A stretch of DNA of 64,000 bases, taken from NCBI GenBank assembly GCA_016201275.1, contig JACQDB010000065.1:1-64000 (forward strand), read 5' to 3'. Every line of letters begins with the position of its first letter. The stretch's first letter is position 1. The notes below the pieces were generated by a model. That model saw only the letters and a list, made by a program, of their open reading frames with translations, made no database searches and was not told the DNA's origin. The translations under genes and the position numbers were made by a program. Positions 1 through 8,924 of this stretch are shown piece by piece. This stretch comes from Acidobacteriota bacterium. Its GTDB lineage: Bacteria > Acidobacteriota > Blastocatellia > UBA7656.

Positions 1-136
1 TCGTCTGCTCAAACGCGCCTCGTTCAAATCAACCGCTGAACTGCGCCAGAAAATTTTGGCGTTCATCGAATACTTCAATCGGACCCTCGCGAAACCGTTT
101 AAGTGGACCTACAAGGGAAAACCACTGACGGTTTAG
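1..136 (+). pseudogene. IS630-family transposase, C-terminal end only
   Basis: An open frame enters from the left edge and stops at TAG 134-136. Its last residues read FIEYFNRTLAKPFKWTYKG followed by KPLTV, which is the typical C-terminus of IS630-family DDE transposases. Only 45 codons are inside the window, so it cannot be said whether the element is intact. No inverted repeat was traced after the stop. IS630 elements insert at TA dinucleotides, which matters for the TA-flanked palindromic elements further along. Confidence 0.75.
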
Positions 137-365
137 CAGGGGGGAACACTTTTGAAAGGCTCCACTAGAAACCTCTGAAACGAGGCGTCAAGACAAAGCG
201 CTGGAAAGCCGCTGTAGATAGAGGACGAGCGCCGCAAACTTCTTAACCCTTCACCTATGTTTGTTCTGGCAGGCATCCTTTCATCACCAAGGCTCATCAA
301 TAACCGCCGAGTTTCGCAATCTAATCAATTCCGCGTTTATCGCATAAGGCCGGAAGGAGGTCTGT

Positions 366-1146
366 ATGCCGCTCACAAAAATGTGCTTGAGGAAGGTTTG
401 CTTATCGGTGCTGGCGCTAACTTTTATCAGTTGCTCTCAAGAGCAGGCGTCAAAAAATCATTTAGAAAATCGGACACAGCCGCGACCTTCGGTTGAAGAC
501 GCCAGTCCCCAAAAGGCAAACGATAGCGCTACAGACATCCTCATGGCGCTAGGGTCGAATAATATTGCTGATGCCCGGCAAGTGGAGAAGTTTCCCCGCC
601 ACGAGGTTATCAAGGCTTTGCAAGGAATTGAAACGGAGGCCAGTGAAACGCGGGCGTTAGGCATCGCTTACCTCTTCGTCATTCTTAAACACGATGCGGC
701 TATCAATAGCGCCAAGATACGCTCTGCGCTACGAGAGTGTGGGCGGAAAGATGTAGAGATAAAAAATTTTTCAAACCTGTGAAGTTGCGGCCAATTATGG
801 AATGGATTTCTTTGATCGAGGAGACAAAACCTTTTTGAATCCGCTGCTCGATGTTGGCCTCAAAAGTGATGCTGATCTTGCCGAAGGCTTGGGCAGTTTC
901 TTTGCCGACGTTTTGCGACAGGAACCCGAACGATTTTTACAAGCGCTATTGAAGCGACCTGTAAATGAGCAACTTCATCTTGCTTGGATGGCAGGCGTTG
1001 AAGATGGCGGCGGGATGCCGGGCGATACTTTACAAGCGGTGCGCGTGTCGCTGAAGCGCATCGTCGCACGAAACCACGACCCGCTTGCGAAGGTTGCTCG
1101 ACGATGTTTAGCCGAAATTGAAAAAGCAAATAAGGATGAAAAATAA
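366..1146 (+). pseudogene. Putative exported/lipoprotein gene split by an apparent frameshift
   Basis: The gene starts at ATG 366 behind an excellent ribosome site (GGAAGGAGG, 352-360). The first 138 residues carry a signal peptide with a poor lipobox (FISC) and run to TGA 780-782. A second open frame, without a ribosome site of its own (ATG 802), continues to 1146 with 114 acidic, helix-rich residues. Both frames meet at an A6T5 run (761-771). Removing one base there joins them into one protein of about 259 residues that reads smoothly across the junction (KDVEIKIFQTCEVAANYG). This is therefore either one gene with an indel (mutation, sequencing or assembly error) or a slippery-site frameshift. 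Function unknown; no family recognised. Confidence 0.6.
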
Positions 1147-1301
1147 AATTCGCTTCCCAACCACAAAGGCCAACAGGAAGGCGAAGGAGCTTGATGGCTT
1201 CTTTGGCTTCGTGATCTTCGTGGTGAAGTGATTTCGTTGTTGATCCTGAAGCAGCAAATTCCGAATCGAAGGAAGCCGATTTTTCCGCGACAGCAACGGT
1301 T

Positions 1302-2006
1302 ATGCAAAGCGCTCTATTCATCACCCGCATCGCTCGCCATTGGAGCAACCACATAGCGCACACGGTTGCGGCGCGCCCCCTTGCAGCGCCGGACGACTGG
1401 CGCTTTAACCTCGCTTCCATTGTTGTGTTCGGGGCGCTTGCGGGAGCCTCTGTGGGCACGTGGACGGGCGGCTGGCAACTATTTTATGTTGCCACCAAAG
1501 TGCCGCTGTTATTGCTTGGAACCTTGCTCATAGGGCTCCCGGCGATGGTCATACTAGGGCGCTTCATCGGTTGTCCGCTGGCGCTGGCAGACGCCGCACG
1601 GCTGGCCTTAGCTTCCATCGCTCGAACCGCTGTGGTGTTGGGCGCGTTGGCTCCGGCTACGGCTTACTTGGCTTTCACTCTGCCGGTACGCGGCATCGTG
1701 GTGTATCGCGCTGTGGTTCTGTCACAAGTTTTCGCTTTCGCCGTAGCCGGTTTCGTAGGCGTCACGGCATTGCGCGGCAGGCTTGCGGCGGTGGTCGAAC
1801 AATCTTCGCAGCACACCCGCATAGTCGTTTTATGGATGGCGATTTATTCCTTCGTCGGGGCGCAATTGACCTGGGTGTTGCGCCCTTTTTTAGGCAATCC
1901 CGGCGCGGCTGTCGAATATCTACGCCCTTATACGGAGCGCCTCGGATTGAACAGCAATTTTTATACAGCCGTCTTCACGCTGCTAAAACATTCGCTGGGC
2001 TGGTAG
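1302..2006 (+). CDS. Polytopic inner-membrane protein, paralogue of the next gene
   Basis: The 234-residue product has about five hydrophobic segments (roughly residues 38-58, 68-90, 105-125, 135-158 and 172-192) and no signal peptide. The core around LLIGLP and a later motif WVLRPFLGNP align by eye with the neighbouring product (residues around AAICLP and FTPYLEASP), so the two genes look like an old tandem duplication. ATG 1302 has no clear ribosome site, and the same frame is open upstream to about 1227 without another ATG. No function is recognised; similar acidobacterial proteins are usually annotated only as hypothetical membrane proteins. Confidence 0.6.
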   Translation: MQSALFITRIARHWSNHIAHTVAARPLAAPDDWRFNLASIVVFGALAGASVGTWTGGWQLFYVATKVPLLLLGTLLIGLPAMVILGRFIGCPLALADAARLALASIARTAVVLGALAPATAYLAFTLPVRGIVVYRAVVLSQVFAFAVAGFVGVTALRGRLAAVVEQSSQHTRIVVLWMAIYSFVGAQLTWVLRPFLGNPGAAVEYLRPYTERLGLNSNFYTAVFTLLKHSLGW

Positions 2007-2050
2007 GCGGCTCGCAGGCGGTGAGGGAGGGAGTGAAGAAGTAGAGATAA

Positions 2051-2213
2051 GGATGGTGGATGAAATAAAGTGCAACCTTGTACGAGCAACCACAGAGAGT
2101 CGCCCCTCTTTGGAAAGAATAGGCATTGCAAGGAGGAGCGACCACCGCAGGGTCGCCCGTACAGGGCCTGGGAAAAGCACTCAAGTCTTGTACTTGATTT
2201 CATCCACCACCCT
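2051..2213. repeat. Non-coding element with imperfect terminal inverted repeats
   Basis: The gap 2007-2473 holds no convincing gene. Its left part has GGTGGATGAAATAAAGTGCA near 2053-2072 and the imperfect complement TACTTGATTTCATCCACC ending near 2211, about 120 bases apart. This could be a MITE-like element or a long transcribed hairpin at the end of the upstream gene. The rest of the gap is unremarkable. Confidence 0.45.
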
Positions 2214-2473
2214 AAAGAGGTAAAGAGGTGACTGGAGAAGGCTCTCTTCAAATCTTCAAATGTTGCTGACTCAAGGAGGAGTGTCATTAAAAACACCCGA
2301 ATTTATTGGGTATTTTTCAATTGCCAGTCTCCTAGTTTCAATTATCATGCTCTCATAGGAAGCGGCGTTTATTTGCTTACCACGTTGAATGCCTGCGCGT
2401 GGCGATGCCGTTCACCTCTTCACCTCTTCGCTTTTTCAGCGTTCGTTCATCATTGAATAAAAGGAGGAATTTT

Positions 2474-3214
2474 ATGCGAAGCACGTTATGGATTGAGTTG
2501 TATCTGCAACGCTCGGCGAGGTTGATAGACCAGTTGTTGCGAAGACCGGATGGCGCAAGCGCAGGACTTCGGGAAGCGGGAGGCGTGCCAATTGCCGATG
2601 CCTTGTTGGTCGCCTTGCCGCTGGCGGCGCTTTATGGCATCGGCATGGGATTGGGCGCGGGCTTGCGAACCGCTATGTATAACGGCGCAAAGTTGAGCCT
2701 CGTATTGTTCGCCTCGGCGGCGATTTGTCTGCCGTCGTTTTATGTTTTTGCGTCGCTTGCGGGTTCGCGCTTTTCACTGCGCGAGGCGGCCAGAGCCATC
2801 GCCGGATTTGCCTTGATTACGGCAGTCATATGGGCAGCGCTTGCGCCAGTGACCGGCTTTTTTACGGCCAGCGTTGCCAAGGGGTCGTTTCTGATCGTCC
2901 TGCACATCAGCGCGATTGTTCTGGGCTTTGCCATTGGCGGGTCAATTCTTGGGCGCGCCCTGATCGGCAGCCAGCAAAAAATTCAAGTGGATGAAGACGG
3001 GGCGGCGAGAACGCCTCCAGCTATAGAAAAAACGCCCGTCAATCAACCCACGAGGTTCCGCGTTTCACCAACTTTTTATCTGATCTGGTTTGTGGTTTAT
3101 GCAGTGGTGGTCAGCCAGCTATTCGTGGACTTCACCCCTTATCTGGAAGCCTCGCCGTTCTTCAGACCGGAACGCACTCTGTTTTTCGAGGCGGCGCGAC
3201 AGGCGCTCAATTAA
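2474..3214 (+). CDS. Polytopic inner-membrane protein, paralogue of the preceding gene
   Basis: ATG 2474 is preceded by AAGGAGGA (2461-2468) at good spacing, so this start is preferred over the longer open frame from 2399. The product has 246 residues with an N-terminal cytosolic stretch (about 45 residues), four hydrophobic segments, a charged linker (about 170-200) and a last hydrophobic segment near 205-225. The segment around AAICLPSFYVF and the ending DFTPYLEASPFFRPERT match the pattern of the product at 1302-2006. Function unknown. A strong terminator-like hairpin follows. Confidence 0.65.
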   Translation: MRSTLWIELYLQRSARLIDQLLRRPDGASAGLREAGGVPIADALLVALPLAALYGIGMGLGAGLRTAMYNGAKLSLVLFASAAICLPSFYVFASLAGSRFSLREAARAIAGFALITAVIWAALAPVTGFFTASVAKGSFLIVLHISAIVLGFAIGGSILGRALIGSQQKIQVDEDGAARTPPAIEKTPVNQPTRFRVSPTFYLIWFVVYAVVVSQLFVDFTPYLEASPFFRPERTLFFEAARQALN

Positions 3215-3250
3215 AGCCGTCGGGCAAATCTGGCATCGGAAAACCGGCGC

Positions 3251-3340
3251 GTAAAAAGGCGCACCGACACCATAGAGATCAAGGGAAAGACCCGGAGTCC
3301 TATCTCTATGCGGTGTGCCTTTTTACTTTTTTCAGCGCTG
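3251..3340 (+). terminator. Long terminator-like hairpin
   Basis: GTAAAAAGGC plus CACCG and CATAGAGAT (3251-3279) pair with ATCTCTATG, CGGTG and TGCCTTTTTAC (3302-3326), leaving a short bulge. A T-rich run follows. It closes the membrane-protein gene ending at 3214. The remainder of the 3215-3546 gap shows nothing coding that I would support. Confidence 0.65.
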
Positions 3341-3546
3341 GAAAAACCCTGACGATGAAACCGCGAAAACTCCAAGTCGGCATCAAACATTCTGCGTGAG
3401 CAGGGCTGGGAGATGCTGCTTGATAGCGCAAACCGAAAGGCGTTTGAGCCATCGTCATCTGTGCTTTTGCAGGCAGTTGCTACGGCCTCGCTTCGCGGTT
3501 ATCCTTTCGGTGGTTCTGCAAAAATAAAATTCACCCCGGAGGATAT

Positions 3547-4101
3547 ATGGCTCTTAGCAAAAAGGCGCAGGAGGTGGTTGATTATATGACTGCCGAGCGC
3601 GAAAAATTTATCGCCACAGCAAACGGCCTCAGCGATACGCAAATCAATTTCAAAAGCGCAGAAGATCAATGGTCAATCCGCGACATCTTTCATCATATCT
3701 GGATGGTCGAAGGCTTGACTGCCAAGTTGATGGCCAATCTGTTACAACAGGCGGTTGAAAAACAATTGCCTGCCGACCCCGACCCCGAGGCTTCCATGTT
3801 GAACAGTCTGGAGGCTCACGCCGAAAGCTGGAACCGGAAATTTCAAGCGCCCGAACGAGTCGTGCCGCTTGAGGCGGTGTCGCTTACCGAATCCATTGCC
3901 AAAATGGGCGAGACGCGCACTGCCATTCTGGCACCGCTTGATGAACTCTGCCGCTATGATGTCAGCAGTCTGCTCTATCCGCATCCGGCCTTGGGGCCAA
4001 TCAATGTGTATCAATGGTTGGTGTTGATGGGCGCTCACGAAGCGCGACATGGCAAACAGATTGAGCGCATCAAAGCCGACGCCCTTTATCCGGCAAATTA
4101 A
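3547..4101 (+). CDS. DinB-like (four-helix metal-binding) protein
   Basis: The 184-residue soluble protein starts at ATG 3547 behind GGAGGA (3538-3543). It has the DinB/YfiT-like layout: an N-terminal helix, then a histidine pair in the second helix (IRDIFHHIWMVE, about residues 47-58) and a C-terminal GAHEARHGKQIERI motif (about 160-173). Together these histidines make the usual three-His metal site. Family members include thiol-S-transferases, but most are uncharacterised and stress-linked. It is a single-gene unit, convergent with the haem protein gene that follows. The family is secure from the motif pattern; the substrate cannot be inferred. Confidence 0.8.
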   Translation: MALSKKAQEVVDYMTAEREKFIATANGLSDTQINFKSAEDQWSIRDIFHHIWMVEGLTAKLMANLLQQAVEKQLPADPDPEASMLNSLEAHAESWNRKFQAPERVVPLEAVSLTESIAKMGETRTAILAPLDELCRYDVSSLLYPHPALGPINVYQWLVLMGAHEARHGKQIERIKADALYPAN

Positions 4102-4163
4102 TGTGAGCGCAGAGGCATCGCATATTCAGAAGCATTTCGTTCTCATTACAGTAAGGGGAAAAA

Positions 4164-4261
4164 GAAACCACCGATAAACATGGATACATAGCCATACAAA
4201 AAAGAGTGGGAGTTCTCAGCCTCTTTTCATCAGTGTTTCTTGGTGTGCATCAGTGGTTTCT
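4164..4261. repeat. Inverted repeat between convergent genes
   Basis: GAAACCACCGAT at about 4164 is mirrored by ATCAGTGGTTTC ending near 4261, with further partial pairing inside (ATCAGTGTTT). It lies between convergent genes ending at 4101 and 4323 and may act as a bidirectional terminator; it also has the look of a dispersed intergenic repeat. Confidence 0.4.
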
Positions 4262-4322
4262 TCTGTATCGCGAATGCTCCTGCTACTTTTTTTGGTTCAA
4301 AATTTGACCGCACCAATTCAGT

Positions 4323-5585
4323 TCATTGATGGGCCGGACTCGCTTGCGGACGCAACAGATTCTGGTCATCCAGGGTGAAACCGACAAAGCCTATCATCAT
4401 CTCTTCCCAGGTTTGTTGCCCCCAGCGCACCGCTTTCGTGGCATCGGGGTTCCATTTGTTCTTCGTCGAATTATCGAAATGCGCCACGCATTCCACGCGA
4501 CTGCCTTGCGGCGCGGCTATCGGCGCGGCCAGTTCATAGCGCGTCTGCCAGTTGAAATCCCAGCGCGGCACCGCCAGAAGAATCTGCGAAGTGCCGTCCG
4601 GGTAAATCAATTTGTACTCGAAATCTTTGCCTCTGAGGTGCATATGCGGCATCAGGTCGGTGATGTGCGAATCCTGCTTGAAGGTATAGCGCGACACCAC
4701 TGAAAAATTCGCGTCTCCCGGCGGAATCACAAAGGAGCGATTCATCGCCGCGCCGCCTGCCTGCATCTTCTGCACAGGCGTTTTGGCAAAGATCAAGCCT
4801 ATGGAAGTCTGGTCTTTTTGCGCCGTGCCGTTGGTGGTGTAGTGCATCTGGAAAACCAGTACCGAACCGGCCTTGACCAATTTGGCCTGGCCGTTGGGAA
4901 GCTGGATCGCCGCTTCGCCGGGCGCAAAACCGACCAACCCTTGAATGCCGTCACGCGCCAGCGCACCGCGATGGCGCATCATCTCGCCCGGTTCGCTCAC
5001 GAACACGATGACGTGATGAACGACAGCGCGATTGCCGGGGCGCACTTCTGCCGCCTGAACCCATTTGTCTTCCTTGAAATTCGTCGGCACTAAAAAGTAT
5101 TGATAATTGATAGTGCCTTCGGCAGGCACTTGATAGTCACGCGCCGTCAAGACCAAATCGGGTTTGCCGATGTTCCAGCCTTCGACGAATTTCGGCGCGG
5201 ACGGTAAATCTTTCGCATAGCCTTCTTTCATACCGCTATCCACCCAATTGAGGATGGTGGCTTTTTCCTGTGGCGACAGGCGGCGGTCGTTTTTGAATTT
5301 GCCGTGTGCCGGGTCGGCGTGCCAGGGCGGCATCACGCCTTCGGCAACTTTTTCGCGTATGGCTTTGCCCCACGGTCGCGCCTCTTTGTAGGTCATCAAA
5401 GACATCGGCGCAATCTCGCCCGGTCGGTGACATTCGGCACAACGCTTATAAAAAATCGGCGCGACATCTTTGCTAAAGGTCACGTCTTTGGCGGGATTGC
5501 CACTGGCGTTGCCGGTTGCGGCGATGGTCATCGCCAACAGCACAACGATGCTGGCACCGGCAAAAATCAGCGCTACTTTTTTCAT
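4323..5585 (-). CDS. Secreted monohaem protein with copper type II monooxygenase-like domain
   Basis: The 420-residue product has an N-terminal signal/anchor (residues 5-24), then one c-type haem site, CAECH (49-53), in a domain that continues through MPPWHADP. From about residue 150 it resembles the copper type II ascorbate-dependent monooxygenase (PHM-like) fold: VVHHVIVFV supplies a His-His pair, FQMHYTTNG a further His, and DLMPHMHLRGKDF a late His-x-His. These are the copper-ligand positions of that family, but activity is not established for bacterial haem fusions of this kind. It is transcribed alone, from ATG 5585 with GAGGAC upstream, divergent from recO. Electron transfer between haem and copper is an inference from the fusion. 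Confidence 0.75.
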   Translation of the reverse strand: MKKVALIFAGASIVVLLAMTIAATGNASGNPAKDVTFSKDVAPIFYKRCAECHRPGEIAPMSLMTYKEARPWGKAIREKVAEGVMPPWHADPAHGKFKNDRRLSPQEKATILNWVDSGMKEGYAKDLPSAPKFVEGWNIGKPDLVLTARDYQVPAEGTINYQYFLVPTNFKEDKWVQAAEVRPGNRAVVHHVIVFVSEPGEMMRHRGALARDGIQGLVGFAPGEAAIQLPNGQAKLVKAGSVLVFQMHYTTNGTAQKDQTSIGLIFAKTPVQKMQAGGAAMNRSFVIPPGDANFSVVSRYTFKQDSHITDLMPHMHLRGKDFEYKLIYPDGTSQILLAVPRWDFNWQTRYELAAPIAAPQGSRVECVAHFDNSTKNKWNPDATKAVRWGQQTWEEMMIGFVGFTLDDQNLLRPQASPAHQ

Positions 5586-5773
5586 GCTTATGTCCTCACG
5601 AGTGAAAAATTATCTCCACGCTTTGACTAAGACTACCATGAGGCAAAAATAGTTTCCGAATTCTTTGTCAGCAATCGTCCAGCGGCAGTAGGGCGTAGAG
5701 CCATCGCCTCCGACGTTTGCCCGATGTATTCCGCCACGCCGCTTTGTTACAATGGCAGCGAGGATTTTTTTTG

Positions 5774-6541
5774 ATGCCGTTGCAGACCACGCAAGCCTAC
5801 GTTTTACGCACCTACACCCTGGCCGAAGCCGATAAAATCTGCGTCTTTCTCACCAGGGATTGCGGCAAGGTGCGCGGCGTCGCACACGGCGCACGCAAGA
5901 TGAAGAGCCGTTTCGGTTCGGCGCTTGAACCCCTCACCGAAGTTGCCCTTACGTATTTTTTCAAAGAAGGCCGTGAACTGGTCAGCGTTTCAACCTGCGA
6001 CATCACGCGCTCCAGTTTTTATATCGCTTCGCGCAGTTATGAAACGGCGAGCGCCTTGGCTTATATGGCCGAACTGTTGAGCGAGTTTCTGCCCGACAAT
6101 GAACCCAACGAACGGCTCTACCGTTTGGTGATGGCGGCGCTAGCGGCTATAGAGGCGACCCCGGAAGCAGACAAGCTCTGGCAACTGTTGCGCTACTTTG
6201 AAACTTGGTTGCTGCGTTTGACGGGCTACTTCCCAGACCTCGCGCAGTGCGCCGCTTGTCAAACCGGCATCGAGAAAAATGTTTCAGCCTTCTTGACCGT
6301 CGAAGGTTCGCCGCGTTGTTTGCATTGCAGCAGCGGACGCGGCGCAGTCGTGGATACCGAAATGCGCCACGTCATCAGTGAAATTTTTCGCGCCCATCCG
6401 CATGAATTTGCCACGCAGTTGATTCCGGCGAAACGCTTGCAGCAAATCGGCGAGATGAATTATCAAATTATCCGCCACGCTCTGGAACGCGATTTACGCT
6501 CGCGTGCGTTGCTCAAACAGCTGGCGCTGGGGCAACTGTAA
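5774..6541 (+). CDS. recO: DNA repair protein RecO
   Basis: RecO anneals single strands and loads RecA with RecR in RecF-pathway recombination. ATG 5774 (MPLQTTQAYVLRTYTLAEAD) is chosen over the longer frame from 5717 because it gives the normal RecO N-terminus and has GAGGAT about 10 bases upstream. The 255-residue product shows the N-terminal OB-fold with KVRGVAHGARK, the helical middle, and a zinc ribbon with Cys159/Cys162 and Cys182/Cys185. Length is normal for the family. It stands alone, divergent from the haem/copper gene. Confidence 0.93.
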   Translation: MPLQTTQAYVLRTYTLAEADKICVFLTRDCGKVRGVAHGARKMKSRFGSALEPLTEVALTYFFKEGRELVSVSTCDITRSSFYIASRSYETASALAYMAELLSEFLPDNEPNERLYRLVMAALAAIEATPEADKLWQLLRYFETWLLRLTGYFPDLAQCAACQTGIEKNVSAFLTVEGSPRCLHCSSGRGAVVDTEMRHVISEIFRAHPHEFATQLIPAKRLQQIGEMNYQIIRHALERDLRSRALLKQLALGQL

Positions 6542-6788
6542 AAATCGCCAGCCTCGGCAAGTCATAGACCTGCGCTCTGCGGCGCAACTTCGATTCGCCT
6601 TGGACGATCTCTGTTTCAGGCGGTGACAAGCCGCTCGCTGGTTTGCGAGCCGAGAGCGTTGGTTTGACAAAACTCCCTGCATAGATTAGGGTTAAGGAGA
6701 ACTGAGTTTGGCTCGCTCGCTTTTCAGCCTCTCCGGAATCATCCGGTTTATCTGAAGTTCATAGCTGATCGCATGAAAGGTATTCACC

Positions 6789-7043
6789 ATGTCTATGCAC
6801 AGCGCAGCTTTGCAACTCCGTATAAACCCCGCACAGGATTTTTCCCCGCTCTCTTCGCTGCTTAAATTGCTCAGTGTTATCTTTGCGCCCAGTATTTTTT
6901 TGGCGATCAGCGGTCGCGCCCCAAACCGTGTGTCGTGGTATTTCTTGAGCGTTATCCTGCCCTTTTTTCTGCTTTCCCTGCTGATTGGCTTGTACCGATT
7001 TACCAGAGAATCGCGTACCTCAAAAGAGTTGTCCATCAGCTAA
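6789..7043 (+). CDS. Possible small membrane protein
   Basis: An 84-residue frame with two hydrophobic segments (about 24-42 and 49-68, LSVILPFFLLSLLIGLY) begins at ATG 6789; GAAAGG lies 8-10 bases upstream. The opposite strand has an overlapping 114-codon frame (6692-7036) with no supporting signal. The hydrophobic pattern favours the plus-strand reading, but no homologue is recognised. Treat as tentative. Confidence 0.35.
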   Translation: MSMHSAALQLRINPAQDFSPLSSLLKLLSVIFAPSIFLAISGRAPNRVSWYFLSVILPFFLLSLLIGLYRFTRESRTSKELSIS

Positions 7044-7185
7044 GTGAACGCAAAGAGGGACTCTGCCGTTGAACCGGCGGTCGGCCTGTGCAAGCGCAAC
7101 GAGCAAAGGCTCCAAGGTTCCGGCATCACCAACAGCAGGCGCTTGCACAGGAGATGAAGCGCCGCCCCAGAGAGGAACGATTCAC

Positions 7186-7734
7186 ATGAGATTGACGGTT
7201 GGCAAAAAGGTCGTTTATCCGGCACAAGGGCCTTGCATCATTGGCTCTATCGTCAAGCGCACGGTTGATGATAATCAACTGCTTTTCTATCGGCTGACGG
7301 TATTGAATAACGACGGTATGGAATTGCTGGTGCCGGTCAATAAAATCAATCAAGTGGGGATTCGTCCGCTGCTGGAAAAAGACGAAGTGCCGAAGTTATT
7401 CGCGCAACTCAAACAACCGGCCAAAGAGGCCAAAGACTGGCGGCAACGGAATCTTTATAACTTGAAACTCTTCAGCGCCGGATCGGCCTTTGACCTAGCG
7501 GAACTGATCGAGTCGTTGACCGAATTGCGCGAGACTAAATCTCTGGCGTTCGGCGAACATAAGACGCTGGAGCGCGCCAGAGAATTGCTCATCTGTGAAC
7601 TCGCCATCGTGCTGCGCGAAGCCAAAGCCACCGCCGAAGAACGCTTGGACGAAGCGCTGCAAGCTCGCAAACAACGCGAAGATGCCCAAGTCACAAATCG
7701 CCGAAGGGCAAGGACGGTGGCGCAATCGGCTTGA
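7186..7734 (+). CDS. CarD-family transcriptional regulator
   Basis: CarD/CdnL proteins bind the RNA polymerase beta subunit and stabilise open promoter complexes. The start ATG 7186 has GAGAGGAAC upstream and gives the standard N-terminus MRLTVGKKVVYPAQGPCIIG; the longer frame from 7069 is rejected. The 182-residue product has the N-terminal Tudor-like RNA-polymerase-interacting domain (about 1-60, with YRLTVLNNDGMELLVPV) and a helical C-terminal domain (about 70-165) ending in a basic tail (RRRAR). Two small unknown genes follow in the same direction and could be co-transcribed. Confidence 0.88.
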   Translation: MRLTVGKKVVYPAQGPCIIGSIVKRTVDDNQLLFYRLTVLNNDGMELLVPVNKINQVGIRPLLEKDEVPKLFAQLKQPAKEAKDWRQRNLYNLKLFSAGSAFDLAELIESLTELRETKSLAFGEHKTLERARELLICELAIVLREAKATAEERLDEALQARKQREDAQVTNRRRARTVAQSA

Positions 7735-7823
7735 GGCGAACGCCAGCAGGCCGGAAGGATTTCCCCACCAGCTGGCGGAACGAAAACGGCGCAGGTTGGG
7801 CGCGCCGAAAGGAAGAGAAAAGT

Positions 7824-8063
7824 ATGGTGACCATTCTAGTAGATTTAGCAGACGCGCAGCAGCGCCTTGCCGCCGATGAACCGCCCTACGCTTTTCAAAT
7901 CAGCGACCATACGACCATGCTCGGCCCGGCCTGTCGGTATGGCAGCAATTATCTGCAAAACCTCCGAAGCGAAGGACGCTACGCCGAAAGTTTTGCGGAA
8001 GCCACTCTGGTCACCCAGGCCAAAGGGGTAACCATAACCGGCATCTGGTTTGTGAAAAGCTAG
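7824..8063 (+). CDS. Small hypothetical protein
   Basis: A 79-residue frame begins at ATG 7824 with AGGAAGAG (7809-7817) upstream. The sequence (MVTILVDLADAQQRLAADEP) is soluble with no signal peptide. It sits 90 bases after the CarD-family gene and 42 bases before the next small gene, in one direction, which suggests a short operon. No family is recognised. The longer frame from 7731 lacks a ribosome site. Confidence 0.55.
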   Translation: MVTILVDLADAQQRLAADEPPYAFQISDHTTMLGPACRYGSNYLQNLRSEGRYAESFAEATLVTQAKGVTITGIWFVKS

Positions 8064-8104
8064 CGCCAACGCTACGAAGGTTAGTAAAAAAAGGAACGAT
8101 CTTG

Positions 8105-8527
8105 ATGGAAAATTATAACTCTGCAACCGCCTTAAAAAGGCACGGCCACATTCTTACGGCGCTATCGGATTTACCCAACAGCATACGGGAAAAACCGGCG
8201 GCGAAAAAACTGCCGACCCCCGACTCCGTTGACCGCACCGACGCCGCTGGCGTGCAACGAGAGGCCGGCGATCAAATCAATTGCTATATGCTTTGTACGC
8301 TGGTCAGCAAATCGGCCAAGCGCATCAAAATCAGCGCCGAACGCGCCGGAGTGTTTCTGCCGATGACGCTGGTGACGCGCAGCGTGCTGCGTTCTTATCG
8401 GCTCGCGGCAAAAGATAAAGATGGGCCGCTGGCAACTTCAAACCCGGATATCAAAGACCTCGCCAATTTGAATCAGAAAATTTTAGCCAGTCTGTTGAAA
8501 CAGCGGAAAGACCCGCCCAAAGCCTGA
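8105..8527 (+). CDS. Hypothetical soluble protein
   Basis: A 140-residue frame begins at ATG 8105 (a TTG immediately before it is also possible), with AAAGGAAC 8-12 bases upstream. The product is basic, rich in Lys/Ala/Pro, without signal or membrane segments. The middle contains INCYMLCTLVSKSAKRIKIS. No family is recognised. It is the last gene of the CarD-led group and is followed by a strong terminator. Confidence 0.55.
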   Translation: MENYNSATALKRHGHILTALSDLPNSIREKPAAKKLPTPDSVDRTDAAGVQREAGDQINCYMLCTLVSKSAKRIKISAERAGVFLPMTLVTRSVLRSYRLAAKDKDGPLATSNPDIKDLANLNQKILASLLKQRKDPPKA

Positions 8528-8636
8528 CGCCTGACGCTGCGGCAAAGATATACGAACGCTGCCGGTTGTTGCGCTTGCCGTTCCGCCTTCATCCGATCAC
8601 GCCCAGCCGCTGTCCAGCTTTCGCCTTTACCAAATC

Positions 8637-8669
8637 AAAAAGCGGCAGATTTCACGCTGCCGCTTTTTT
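8637..8669 (+). terminator. Intrinsic terminator
   Basis: AGCGGCAG (8641-8648) pairs exactly with CTGCCGCT (8657-8664) around an 8-base loop, preceded by A-run and followed by TTTTTT. It would work in both directions and closes the 7186-8527 gene group. Confidence 0.85.
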
Positions 8670-8680
8670 CATGGATACGC

Positions 8681-8807
8681 CTAGAGCGGTTTGCATAGGT
8701 GTGTACTGCCCCCTATCGTTGAGCAGCGGTCTTCGACCGTGCGAAGGTCTTCGACCGCCGCTCAACGGGTTTGATATTTCCGTAATCTCAAACCAAAACC
8801 GCTCTAG
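8681..8807. repeat. Palindromic intergenic element with nested inverted repeats
   Basis: The outer arms CTAGAGCGGTTT (8681-8692) and AAACCGCTCTAG (8796-8807) are perfect 12-base complements. Inside lies a second palindrome, CGTTGAGC (8717-8724) and GCTCAACG (8760-8767), with a GCGGTC/GACCG core. The same CGTTGAGCAGCGGTC core recurs near 38343 and 38407. It resembles a REP/MITE-type element. Confidence 0.6.
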
Positions 8808-8850
8808 TGGAACGATGTATTTAGAGGGTGTCGCATCACTAGCTATTTTG

Positions 8851-8893
8851 TCCATATATTGTGGGTGATAGTGTAGCTATCTACAATATATGG
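8851..8893. repeat. Short perfect inverted repeat
   Basis: TCCATATATTGT (8851-8862) and ACAATATATGGA (8882-8893) are perfect complements around a 19-base loop. A related core (GTATATTGTG) lies inside the larger element at 14047-14208. It sits just 3' of the gene ending at 8925 and could act as its terminator. Confidence 0.5.
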
Positions 8894-8924
8894 AAGGTTT
8901 TTGAAATTCTGCGAGCCGCTCTAT

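Noticed and set aside
860-1459. 199-codon minus-strand frame
   Set aside because: Antisense to the acidic protein tail and the membrane protein start; low-complexity, no ribosome site.
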